The notes beneath the pieces are model-generated. The model saw only the letters and a list, made by a program, of their open reading frames with translations, was not told the origin of the DNA and searched no databases. Both the position numbers and the translations under genes were made by a program. From Microcaldota archaeon (GTDB taxonomy: Archaea; Micrarchaeota; Micrarchaeia; Micrarchaeales; Micrarchaeaceae), in NCBI GenBank assembly GCA_021829015.1, contig JAJZOJ010000032.1:1-10798 (forward strand): a DNA stretch of 10,798 nucleotides, in the 5' to 3' direction. This document shows, piece by piece, positions 1 through 5,980 of this stretch (position 1 is the stretch's first letter; each line of letters opens with the position of its first letter).

Positions 1-61
1 GGTACTTGGATATGTTCAGCTTTATTATCGAATCCTCTATGAATTTGCGCTCTATTGCCAA
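1..61 (-). CDS. rpsC: 30S ribosomal protein S3 (uS3), N-terminal fragment
   Basis: This is the first 20 codons of the next gene of the ribosomal operon; the rest lies beyond base 1. The translation is (M)AIERKFIEDSIIKLNISKY, which matches the usual archaeal S3 opening (MAIER-x-FI). uS3 sits at the mRNA entry of the 30S head. The start is a TTG at 61-59, two bases after the L22 stop (TGA at 66-64). A GGTG ribosome binding site at 70-67 lies inside the end of the L22 gene, so translation is probably coupled. S3 directly after L22 is the normal archaeal order. It was found by reading the minus strand, because the fragment is too short for standard ORF calling. Only the N-terminus is visible, so the KH domain cannot be checked. 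Confidence 0.85.
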   Translation of the reverse strand, partial: MAIERKFIEDSIIKLNISKY

Positions 62-63
62 TC

Positions 64-858
64 TCACACCTTTTCGTTTTCTTTCTTTTCCACTTCAGGC
101 GCAGGCAGCGGCCCCACCTTTTCGTTCTGCTGAACGTTCTCTGCGCGCTCGCCATTATGCTGCTTTGCCGAGGGTTTTTCAGTTGTCGCCTCTGCGCCCT
201 TCGCCGCTGCCTTTTCGGGCTTCTTGTCTGAAGCCTGCTGCTTTGCTGCAGAAGCATCCTTGGACTTCTTAGACGGCTTTGCGGTCTGGGGCTGGGGCTT
301 CTTCCCCCTCCTCTTCTCCTCGATCTGCGCCTTCCTTGACATCGCCTTTATTGCGCGCTTCATGCGTGCACCAAGGCCTGACAGATCCGGATGCGATATC
401 CCGATCTCTATCTTAGCGTACTCTATGTTGCTAGCCCTCGATTGCGAGTACCCGTAGTTGCCGCCTACGAAGCGTGCGCCCTTGGGAGGAGTCCTCGCCA
501 TCTCGATTGTCTTGTTTGCCGAGGCGTGGACCACGCACATCGATTCAGGGTCCTCGCCCTTGCCCTTTGCATTGGCATAAGCGTTAACCAGAACCTTCCT
601 GACCAGCGCGGCGCACTTCTTCGGGTACCTTCCCTTCTTTCCCTGCAGCTCGTGCCTGGACCCCATGTACTTGTTGTGCCTCCTGTACTCTATAGGAAGG
701 CCGCGGTTTATCACGTCGTCGAGCCGGCCCATCGCGTCATTGACGCTCATGTACCTTATAGCATCGCACACCGCGCATAGGTCCTTGAAGCTCGCATTGA
801 TGTTGCTCGTGCTGGCGAATATTATCCCTGTTTTGTCAAGATTGTACGAGTACTTCAT
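64..858 (-). CDS. rplV: 50S ribosomal protein L22 (uL22) with long charged C-terminal tail
   Basis: uL22 binds 23S rRNA and lines the peptide exit tunnel. The protein has 264 residues. Residues 1-165 are a normal archaeal L22, with GRLDDVINRGLPIEYRRHNK around 44-63, the HASANKTIEMARTPPKGARF stretch at 111-130, and EIGISHP near the end of the core. Residues from about 166 to 264 are low-complexity Lys/Ala/Glu/Pro/Gln sequence. Archaeal L22 is usually about 150-160 residues, so the tail is an extra of about 100. The start is the ATG at 858, which overlaps the S19 stop as ATGA and has a GGTGA site just upstream. An in-frame upstream extension to 1032 exists but reads through S19 and is rejected. 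The next gene is S3. The tail has no recognisable domain and is probably disordered. Confidence 0.95.
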   Translation of the reverse strand: MKYSYNLDKTGIIFASTSNINASFKDLCAVCDAIRYMSVNDAMGRLDDVINRGLPIEYRRHNKYMGSRHELQGKKGRYPKKCAALVRKVLVNAYANAKGKGEDPESMCVVHASANKTIEMARTPPKGARFVGGNYGYSQSRASNIEYAKIEIGISHPDLSGLGARMKRAIKAMSRKAQIEEKRRGKKPQPQTAKPSKKSKDASAAKQQASDKKPEKAAAKGAEATTEKPSAKQHNGERAENVQQNEKVGPLPAPEVEKKENEKV

Positions 859-1250
859 CACTTCACCGCAAGGAACTTGCTTCCCCTTGTAGCCCTTATT
901 CCTGGCGCGGAGTGCTGCACGCGCTTTGTCGTATATGCATACTCGCCTAGCCTGTGGCCGAGCATGTTGGCGGTCACCACCACGGGCTTGAATTCCTTCC
1001 CGCTGTGCACCTCGAACTTCATGCCCACCCACGACGGCAGTATGACCGCCTCGCGGATATGGGTCCTTATGGGCTTCTGGGAGTTTGACTTCCTGTGCTC
1101 CTCTATCTTTTCAAGCAGCTTCCTGTAATCGGAGCTGTTGCGCCTTATGCTCCTGCGCTCCCTCGAGTTTATCATTTTCAGATACTCGTCCTTCTGGAGC
1201 GGCTCAAGTTCCGAAGGAGTCCTTCCCCTAAATGCGATTCTTTCTGCCAT
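858..1250 (-). CDS. rpsS: 30S ribosomal protein S19 (uS19)
   Basis: uS19 lies in the head of the 30S subunit and contacts S13 and the 50S subunit. The 130-residue product carries the archaeal N-terminal extension (AFRGRTPSELEPL) and the conserved C-terminal core: THIREAVILPSWVGMKFEVH, then GKEFKPVVVTANMLGHRLGEYA, then a basic tail ending GSKFLAVK. Length and motif order are normal for archaeal S19, which is longer than the bacterial protein. It starts with ATG at 1250, four bases after the L2 stop. Its TGA stop overlaps the ATG of L22. Its last codons (GCG GTG AAG TGA) contain a GGTGA ribosome binding site for L22. Confidence 0.97.
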   Translation of the reverse strand: MAERIAFRGRTPSELEPLQKDEYLKMINSRERRSIRRNSSDYRKLLEKIEEHRKSNSQKPIRTHIREAVILPSWVGMKFEVHSGKEFKPVVVTANMLGHRLGEYAYTTKRVQHSAPGIRATRGSKFLAVK

Positions 1251-1254
1251 GGTA

Positions 1255-1962
1255 TCATCTCTTCTTCCTGCCTACGCGCTTTGCGGCTATGTGGCCGACC
1301 TTCCTTCCAGGAGGTGCGTTCCTCGATGTCATGCTGCTCTTGCCCTTGTGGTGCTGTTTGCCACCGAATGGGTGGTCCACGGGGTTCTGCTTTACTCCCC
1401 TTATCGTGGGCCATGTCCTGTTTATGGCATGCATTATGTAGTGGTTCCTACCTGCCTTAACCAAAGGCTGGTCTGTCATCCCTCCTGATGCGACAATCCC
1501 GAGCTGCGCGCGGCACTCGTTGCTAAGCGATACTGATGATTTTGACGGGAGCGTAAGCGACGTGGATTCGCCGATGTGGGCAAGCACATACGCTGCGCTT
1601 CCGGCGCTCCTTACGAACTTGCCTCCGTCACCAGGCTTTGATTCTATGTTGTATATCGGGGTTCCTTCCGGGACGTCGCCTATGCGCACCACGCAGCCAA
1701 GCGAATTGGTTGACGGGCCGCCGATCCTGACCTTGTCCCCGACCTTTATTCCCTCGGGAGCTATCAGGTAGCCGTTTGACATGTCCTCGTAAAGCATCTC
1801 CATGAGCGGGGCTGTGTGCCCCGTATGGTTTATCATCGATACAACCTCCCCGGTTATGCCGGTGCTTCTCGGATAGCTTACGCTGATGTCGAAGGTGTTT
1901 GGGAGCTTCCTGTACACGTTGGAGCCCTTTCCCCTTCTCTGCTGACGCATCTTCTTTCCCAT
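1255..1962 (-). CDS. rplB: 50S ribosomal protein L2 (uL2)
   Basis: uL2 is a core 23S rRNA-binding protein next to the peptidyl transferase centre and is needed for subunit association. The 235-residue protein begins with the archaeal pattern GKKMRQQRRGKGS. It continues through the OB-fold/SH3-like RNA-binding domains (IAPEGIKVGDKVRIGG, then NIESKPGDGGKFVRSAG). It ends with the conserved NPVDHPFGGKQHHKGK and SRNAPPGRKVGHIAAKR segment that carries the essential histidine loop. Length is normal. The start is ATG at 1962, with a GGTG ribosome binding site at 1972-1969 that runs into the L23 stop codon. The gene ends four bases before S19. In the loop the usual archaeal GGG reads GGK; this looks like ordinary variation. 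Confidence 0.97.
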   Translation of the reverse strand: MGKKMRQQRRGKGSNVYRKLPNTFDISVSYPRSTGITGEVVSMINHTGHTAPLMEMLYEDMSNGYLIAPEGIKVGDKVRIGGPSTNSLGCVVRIGDVPEGTPIYNIESKPGDGGKFVRSAGSAAYVLAHIGESTSLTLPSKSSVSLSNECRAQLGIVASGGMTDQPLVKAGRNHYIMHAINRTWPTIRGVKQNPVDHPFGGKQHHKGKSSMTSRNAPPGRKVGHIAAKRVGRKKR

Positions 1963-1965
1963 TTG

Positions 1966-2217
1966 TTACACCAGCTTAAGCTTCATTGCGACCTCCGAGG
2001 CGTTGCTTCCCTTTGCCAGCTTTATGAAAGCCTTCTTTATGTTCTTCGGCATGTTCACGACGTTTATGCTGGCGACCTTCACGTTGAAATTGCTTTCGAA
2101 TTCCTTCTTTATCTCGGGCTTCGTGGCCCTGGAGTCAACTATGAACGTTATGAGGTTGTTCCTGTCGACCGTGCTTACGGCCTTTTCCGTTGCGATCGGG
2201 TATTTCAGCACTGCCAT
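1966..2217 (-). CDS. rplW: 50S ribosomal protein L23 (uL23)
   Basis: uL23 sits at the exit of the peptide tunnel and is the docking site for signal recognition particle and nascent-chain factors. The 83-residue product (MAVLKYPIATEKAV at the start; VKVASINVVNMPKNIKKAFIKL in the second half) matches archaeal L23 in sequence and length. A GTG at 2226 is in frame three codons upstream, but it is part of TAGGTGA. There the L4 stop codon runs into a full AGGTGA ribosome binding site, placed five bases before the ATG at 2217. The ATG was therefore chosen. The gene ends four bases before L2. Confidence 0.95.
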   Translation of the reverse strand: MAVLKYPIATEKAVSTVDRNNLITFIVDSRATKPEIKKEFESNFNVKVASINVVNMPKNIKKAFIKLAKGSNASEVAMKLKLV

Positions 2218-2226
2218 CTTGGTCAC

Positions 2227-2976
2227 CTATAATTTCCTCGTGTTTATCGACTCGTCTAGAGCCGAGAGCGCGGATTCGCTCCATACGACGGTCCTTCCCG
2301 TGTTTCCGCCAGGGGAGAGCATGTTGGCGGTTATGTCGGACACCTTGCAGGAGTCGACCCCTGCGATGTTCCCTGCGGCGCGGACTGCGGCGCAGTCGGA
2401 TCCTGCGACGAACAGCAGGGATTTTGTGTACCTGCCGGTCCTGGCGGACCTGCGCAGGCCCTTCCTTATCACGCGCCTGCTTTCCGGGATCCCCCCGTTT
2501 ATTATTGCATTGAATATCTTTGACATGTCCTTTGTCTTGGAAACCGATTCGATGGCGTTCGAGACGACCACCGGCTTGGTCGAGGCCACTGCGCTTGCGA
2601 GCGCCTTGCGGTATTCCCTGGTGTTTATCGCTTCGGTGAGCTGCTTCTCTATCATGTGTGGGTGGGCCCTCTTTCCCTTTACAGATGACGGGACACGCCT
2701 GACCAGTCCCTGAACTCCGGCACCAAGTTTCTGCCTCGGCCTTATGGCCCTTCCCATGTGCCTTCCGGTCCTGTATGCATGCATCCTTCCATAGTACGTG
2801 GCGGTCGTCTGCATTCCCGCAAGGACGAAATGCCCCTGCGGCTGAAGGCCCAACGAGCTCTCGGCGAGGACCGCCCTCCTTATCAGGTCAGGCCTTACCT
2901 CCTCCTCGAATGCGGCTGGCAGGGCTATCCTGTTCGACGCCTTGCCCTCGATTGACATTATCTCAACGTCCGCCAT
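2227..2976 (-). CDS. rplD: 50S ribosomal protein L4 (uL4)
   Basis: uL4 binds domain I of 23S rRNA, and its extended loop reaches the peptide tunnel. The 249-residue protein has the archaeal/eukaryal L4 layout. The N-terminal strand is followed by EVRPDLIRRAVLAE. Next is the tunnel-loop region with the basic segment TGRHMGRAIRPRQKLGAGVQG. The block AHPHMIEKQLTEAINTREYRKALASAVAST follows. The C-terminal Rossmann-like region contains LLFVAGSD and DITANMLSPGGNTGRTVVWSESAL. Length is normal for archaea. It starts at the ATG at 2976, five bases after the L3 stop. No clear ribosome binding site precedes it, so it may rely on coupling to L3. In bacteria L4 also regulates its own operon; nothing here shows that for this organism. 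Confidence 0.96.
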   Translation of the reverse strand: MADVEIMSIEGKASNRIALPAAFEEEVRPDLIRRAVLAESSLGLQPQGHFVLAGMQTTATYYGRMHAYRTGRHMGRAIRPRQKLGAGVQGLVRRVPSSVKGKRAHPHMIEKQLTEAINTREYRKALASAVASTKPVVVSNAIESVSKTKDMSKIFNAIINGGIPESRRVIRKGLRRSARTGRYTKSLLFVAGSDCAAVRAAGNIAGVDSCKVSDITANMLSPGGNTGRTVVWSESALSALDESINTRKL

Positions 2977-2981
2977 GGATA

Positions 2982-3929
2982 TCAGCTAAGTATGGATATG
3001 TAATTTATTTTCGGCTCCTTCACCGTGCCCTCGCCCCTCATGGACTTCCTTATGCGCACAAGCCTCTTTGATGGGCCGCCGATGGAACCCTTGATGATTA
3101 TGTAGTCGTTGCTAACTACACCGTAATTGGCGAAGCCGGACTTCGGATTTATGCTATCCGACGGGCTGCCTATCTTAAGTATGCGCTTGTTGGTTTCGGT
3201 TCTGTAGTTGAATCCCAGTTGCCCTGCCTGCGGTACCGTGAAAAGCACCTTTCCTGGCGTGAACGGACCGAGAGTACCAACGTGCCTCACCTTGTTTGTC
3301 GCCTTGTGGTACAGCCTTGCGGTGCCGAATCTCTTTATGGTTCCCTGCCAGCCCTTTCCCTTCGTGACCGTGCTGACATTCACGTATTCGCCGCTCTTGA
3401 CAACGTCGGACACTTTCAGCTCCTTCCCAAGGTGCTCCTTGACGAACCCAAGCTTGTCATCGATGCTCCCCCCAAGGTGCGCCTCGTACTTCATAGGGTG
3501 GTGCTGCTCCACGGACATGCCCCTCGGGTATGCCGCAACCAGTACCGTTATGTCCTCTATTTCATCCTTGGCCTTCTCCATGTCCGAGAGCTTTGACTCC
3601 GAATTCTTTATCTTGTCGTACTTAAGCTTCTTTGCGGCGTCGCTTGCGTACAACTCAAGCATTACCTTCCTGTAGCCGCCATTCATTTTGTAGAACCTTG
3701 CGCCGTAGATTTCCTGCTTCGGCACCTCCAGTATGGTGCATGGAACGCTTATCTCCGTGTTCTTCGAAGGCGCTTCAGAGTCGTCGACCATGCCCAGGTG
3801 GGCCATGCCTACCTTGTATGCGACTATGTTGGACGGCACTGCCGCCTTTATTTTCGGGGCAGAGCGCGCTCTGGGAAGACGCCCCCTTGCGCGTCTCCTT
3901 TGCCAAAACTGCAATGAGCCCTTGTGCAT
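2982..3929 (-). CDS. rplC: 50S ribosomal protein L3 (uL3)
   Basis: uL3 is an early 50S assembly protein whose loop reaches the peptidyl transferase centre. The 315-residue sequence has the archaeal opening KGSLQFWQRRRARGRLPRAR and KVGMAHLGMVDD, the block VNVSTVTKGKGWQGTIKRFG, and later VRHVGTLGPFTPGKVLFTVPQAGQ. The C-terminus has IIIKGSIGGPSKRLVRIRKSMR. It is slightly shorter than many archaeal L3 proteins because the extreme N-terminus is brief. An in-frame stop (TAA at 3940-3938) lies just upstream, so the ATG at 3929 is the only good start. It is the first gene of the ribosomal protein run. Its leader begins behind a TATA box that overlaps the end of pcc1 and contains a U7 inverted repeat. 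Confidence 0.96.
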   Translation of the reverse strand: MHKGSLQFWQRRRARGRLPRARSAPKIKAAVPSNIVAYKVGMAHLGMVDDSEAPSKNTEISVPCTILEVPKQEIYGARFYKMNGGYRKVMLELYASDAAKKLKYDKIKNSESKLSDMEKAKDEIEDITVLVAAYPRGMSVEQHHPMKYEAHLGGSIDDKLGFVKEHLGKELKVSDVVKSGEYVNVSTVTKGKGWQGTIKRFGTARLYHKATNKVRHVGTLGPFTPGKVLFTVPQAGQLGFNYRTETNKRILKIGSPSDSINPKSGFANYGVVSNDYIIIKGSIGGPSKRLVRIRKSMRGEGTVKEPKINYISILS

Positions 3930-3946
3930 TTCGCATTACCTTAATC

Positions 3947-3961
3947 GTCTTAAAAAAAGAC
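3947..3961 (-). terminator. U7 tract in a small inverted repeat, L3 leader
   Basis: Read on the minus strand, this is GTCTT-TTTTT-AAGAC: a 5-bp inverted repeat whose 5' arm and loop hold seven consecutive T residues. Archaeal RNA polymerase stops mainly at T-runs, so this could end tfe-pcc1 transcripts. It lies between the likely L3 TATA box and the L3 start codon, so transcripts that begin at the L3 promoter also cross it. It could therefore act as an attenuator. Only the sequence pattern is seen; the function is inferred. Confidence 0.35.
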
Positions 3962-4017
3962 CAGTGCCGATCTTTCTGAATTATTGACTGCTGAGGCATT
4001 AATATTCTTGTCCATAT

Positions 4018-4032
4018 TCTTATATATCTTTA
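4018..4032 (-). promoter_or_regulatory. Probable TATA box of the L3 ribosomal protein operon
   Basis: The minus strand reads AAAGATATATAAG here, a good archaeal TATA element. It overlaps the last three codons and stop of pcc1. With the usual spacing of about 25 bases, transcription would start near 3998. That gives a leader of roughly 70 nt before the L3 ATG at 3929. Confidence 0.55.
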
Positions 4033-4307
4033 CTTTTTTGGCGTTTTGGAGAAGTGTTGCTTCTGCCCTGCATGCGCTTCCCGGAAGCAGAGTATGCAGC
4101 CTCCGCCACCTGCAGGTCCCTAAGCACGGAATTTGCCGATGCGCGGAGCGCCGTTGCGTCGTCCGCCTCTATGGTTATGCGAAGAGACGGGCCCGATGCC
4201 GATAAGCTCACCTTGCTTTTCCTGTGGCCCTGGAATCTGATAGAGGATACGTGCGCGTATCTGCCTTCCGGCCTGATGTATAGCTCGATTCTGAGCGCCC
4301 GCGGCAT
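4020..4307 (-). CDS. pcc1: KEOPS complex subunit Pcc1
   Basis: Pcc1 is the small dimerising subunit of KEOPS, the cytoplasmic complex that makes the universal t6A37 modification on ANN-decoding tRNAs together with Kae1, Bud32 and Cgi121. The 95-residue protein has the expected size. It shows the family hallmark near the middle, SLRITIEADDATALRASANSVLRDLQ (residues about 41-66). This corresponds to the beta-strand, AdD-x-(T/S)ALRAs-N-S motif and helix of the CTAG/Pcc1 fold. The last 20 residues are basic and low in complexity. The ATG at 4307 is one base after the tfe stop, so the two genes are probably cotranscribed. No strong ribosome binding site is visible. The other KEOPS genes are not in this window. 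The match rests on a short motif, so confidence is good but not complete. Confidence 0.82.
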   Translation of the reverse strand: MPRALRIELYIRPEGRYAHVSSIRFQGHRKSKVSLSASGPSLRITIEADDATALRASANSVLRDLQVAEAAYSASGKRMQGRSNTSPKRQKSKDI

Positions 4308-4308
4308 G

Positions 4309-5106
4309 CTAAGACGCCTTCGACGCCTGTGGGCTCTTCTGATTGAGCAGCGATTCGGCCTCGGCCTTGTCCATCCTGCTCAGGTTCTTGCTGCAGCTTA
4401 TGCACTTGAAGTTGTTCTCGAACGCGGAGTCGAACGTGAAGACGAACATGTCGCTCTTGTAGCATGAGTCGCATATGAAGTAGTCGTTGCACTTGTCGCT
4501 TATTATCGACCCCTCCTTCTCCATGCTCTCCACATACTCCAGGAACGGCGGCAGCTTGCTCGTGTTTATGTACCATGCAAATGAGAGCCAGCCCTTCGTG
4601 TTCTTCGATATGTAGTAGTTGGTTATTCCGTAGCCCTGCATTATGTTGAGTATACGCCTTATCGCGTTTATCTTTATGCCCAGCTGCTCCGCAAGGTATT
4701 CGTCGGTCTTCGGGGTGACGAGCATGCCGACTACGTCTACGGCCATCTTGCTCACGTTCTTCTTTAGGTATTCGACTGCCACGGTGTTGTTCAGCAGGTT
4801 GCCAAGAGCCGACTTTACCTCGTCAGGCTGCGGGACGCTTATGTTCGGCCTTCTGGTCTGCGCCGGCTTCTTCTGCGCGGCATTTTTCTGCTGTGCCGCA
4901 TTCCTGGATTCCTGCGCCGCCTTCGGCTTATTGCGGGCTACTGGGGCTTTCGTGGCCTTGGGCTTTTGGCTCTTGGCCATGGCCTTTGACGGAGTCCTGT
5001 GCATAGCTCTGCTAGGCTTCGAAGGCCTGGCGCTTTTCGCCTTTACTGAAGGCCTTGGGCTGGCCTTCCCCTTTTTAGCATTCCTCGATTTAGTATTCTT
5101 TGACAT
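4309..5106 (-). CDS. tfe: Transcription factor E (TFE alpha) with long basic N-terminal extension
   Basis: TFE, the archaeal relative of TFIIE-alpha, binds RNA polymerase near the clamp and helps open the promoter. Residues about 95-180 form the winged helix: ALGNLLNNTVAVEYLKKNV, then TDEYLAEQLGIKINAIRRILNIMQGYGI, then KGWLSFAWYIN. A zinc ribbon follows with Cys212, Cys215, Cys235 and Cys238 (ICDSC and FKCISC). Residues 1-90 are Lys/Ala/Pro/Ser/Arg-rich, with no counterpart in typical TFE proteins of about 170-190 residues. An ATG at 5157 would add 17 residues. The ATG at 5106 is preferred because AGGTG lies eight bases before it, and because the TATA box at about 5160-5172 puts the expected transcript start near 5140, inside the longer version. 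pcc1 follows after one base. Confidence 0.9.
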   Translation of the reverse strand: MSKNTKSRNAKKGKASPRPSVKAKSARPSKPSRAMHRTPSKAMAKSQKPKATKAPVARNKPKAAQESRNAAQQKNAAQKKPAQTRRPNISVPQPDEVKSALGNLLNNTVAVEYLKKNVSKMAVDVVGMLVTPKTDEYLAEQLGIKINAIRRILNIMQGYGITNYYISKNTKGWLSFAWYINTSKLPPFLEYVESMEKEGSIISDKCNDYFICDSCYKSDMFVFTFDSAFENNFKCISCSKNLSRMDKAEAESLLNQKSPQASKAS

Positions 5107-5159
5107 TGCAACAACACCTGAAGGTTCTCTGGTCCCTTGTAAGTATAATTTACGCATCT

Positions 5160-5172
5160 AAAATATATATAG
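5160..5172 (-). promoter_or_regulatory. TATA box of tfe-pcc1
   Basis: The minus strand reads CTATATATATTTT, a strong archaeal TATA element. Expected initiation is about 25 bases downstream, near 5140. This gives a leader of about 35 nt before the tfe ATG at 5106 that contains its AGGTG site. Confidence 0.6.
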
Positions 5173-5174
5173 GT

Positions 5175-5354
5175 GCCGCATGCGATGTGACAGCAGCGGC
5201 AATGCATTGGCAGGGGGTGCTAAGGCAGCTGGCTGGCACAGAGTCGGAATCAAAGGATTAGGCCTGCACATGCGTAGAACATGAAATCGTAGAGGCAATG
5301 CAGCATTGGATCATGCGTGCATCCTATGGGATCATGCACGCATTCCGGATTGCT
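5175..5354. repeat. Non-coding spacer with palindromic and direct repeats
   Basis: No convincing gene is seen in this 180-base spacer between tfe and eL15. It holds a perfect 10-bp inverted repeat, ATGCGTGCAT (5313-5322) and ATGCACGCAT (5334-5343), with an 11-nt loop. The same segments form a 15-base direct repeat (GGATCATGC start, at 5308 and 5329, two mismatches). A related element, GGCAATGCATTGG (5198-5210), recurs as GGCAATGCAGCATTGG (5294-5309). The hairpin starts 12 bases after the eL15 stop, so it would lie in the eL15 3' UTR. No C/D-box or H/ACA motif set was recognised. Confidence 0.5.
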
Positions 5355-5894
5355 TCATCTCAGCTTGTGCGAACCGAATCTCTTCCTTTCTATTCCCCTG
5401 TGCTTCCTGCCGGAGGAGGTGTTGCCCCTGAATGCCCTTCCGGGCTTCTTGACTACACCTGCATAATGCCTGTCGGATTTCAGCGGTTCGCTGTTCCTGT
5501 CAAGAAGCAATACCTCGTAGTACTTCGTTGCTCCTGCAGCCCCGACGAAATATGAATTGAGCACCTCGAAGTTGCTGTATTTCCTCGATGCCCTCTCCTC
5601 GGCTATGGATTGCAGTGACTTTGCATTGGTGAAATACCTGCCGCTTTTCGAGGGCTTCCTTCCGCCGCCGTATGCCTTCCTCTTCCTTGCGCCGCCATGG
5701 ACCATAACCCTTGCGACTATTATCCCTTCCTTTGCGCGGTATCCAAGCTCCCTCGCCCTTGATATGTTGGTTGGCCTGTCGACTCTAGTGATAGGAGGTT
5801 CGGCATTCCACTTTATAAGCCTTGATTTGTATTCCGGAGACCTTGTCTTGTATTCCGACCTTATGGTTTCCTTTATGTACTTGTACATGCCCAT
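5355..5894 (-). CDS. rpl15e: 50S ribosomal protein L15e (eL15)
   Basis: eL15 is an archaeal/eukaryal 50S protein deeply buried in 23S rRNA; bacteria lack it. The 179-residue protein begins MGMYKYIKETIRSEYK and contains the conserved core PTNISRARELGYRAKEGIIV with VMVHGGARKRKAYGGGRKP. It ends with the basic FRGNTSSGRKHRGIERKR tail. Length is normal. A GTG at 5903 and a second ATG at 5888 are in frame. The ATG at 5894 gives the usual M-x-MYKYI beginning and was chosen. The gene stands alone on this strand, with its own TATA element at about 5937-5944. It is divergent from the nucleotidyltransferase. Confidence 0.95.
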   Translation of the reverse strand: MGMYKYIKETIRSEYKTRSPEYKSRLIKWNAEPPITRVDRPTNISRARELGYRAKEGIIVARVMVHGGARKRKAYGGGRKPSKSGRYFTNAKSLQSIAEERASRKYSNFEVLNSYFVGAAGATKYYEVLLLDRNSEPLKSDRHYAGVVKKPGRAFRGNTSSGRKHRGIERKRFGSHKLR

Positions 5895-5935
5895 TTTGAC
5901 CACTAAGTAAAAGCGTAGGTATTATGAAGGCGCAT

Positions 5936-5946
5936 GTATTTATAGG
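5936..5946. promoter_or_regulatory. Shared divergent TATA element (eL15 / nucleotidyltransferase)
   Basis: The top strand reads GTATTTATAGG and the bottom strand CCTATAAATAC, so the 8-base core is TATA-like in both directions. Spacing of about 25 bases predicts starts near 5916 (minus) and 5966 (plus). Leaders would be about 15-22 nt on each side. No other TATA-like element is placed well for either gene. Confidence 0.5.
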
Positions 5947-5980
5947 CTATTGCCTCAGTATTCAATTTGCGGCGGTGCAG

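Noticed and set aside
859..1032. Upstream in-frame extension of L22 to 1032 on the minus strand
   Set aside because: It lies inside the S19 gene, its composition is unlike L22, and the ATG at 858 with GGTGA and ATGA overlap gives the normal L22 N-terminus.
3775..3999. Minus-strand ORF beginning MPQQSIIQKD across the L3 leader and N-terminus
   Set aside because: It is out of frame with L3, its first part is the leader with the U7 repeat, and L3 has its proper KGSLQFW opening in the other frame.
5175..5354. Search for a C/D-box or H/ACA guide RNA in the spacer
   Set aside because: Only partial, poorly spaced box-like sequences were found; repeats alone do not support a guide RNA.
5924..5980. 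Longer start of the nucleotidyltransferase at 5924
   Set aside because: It lies upstream of the TATA element and would add 19 residues before the conserved LAGGEGRRLRPLT opening.
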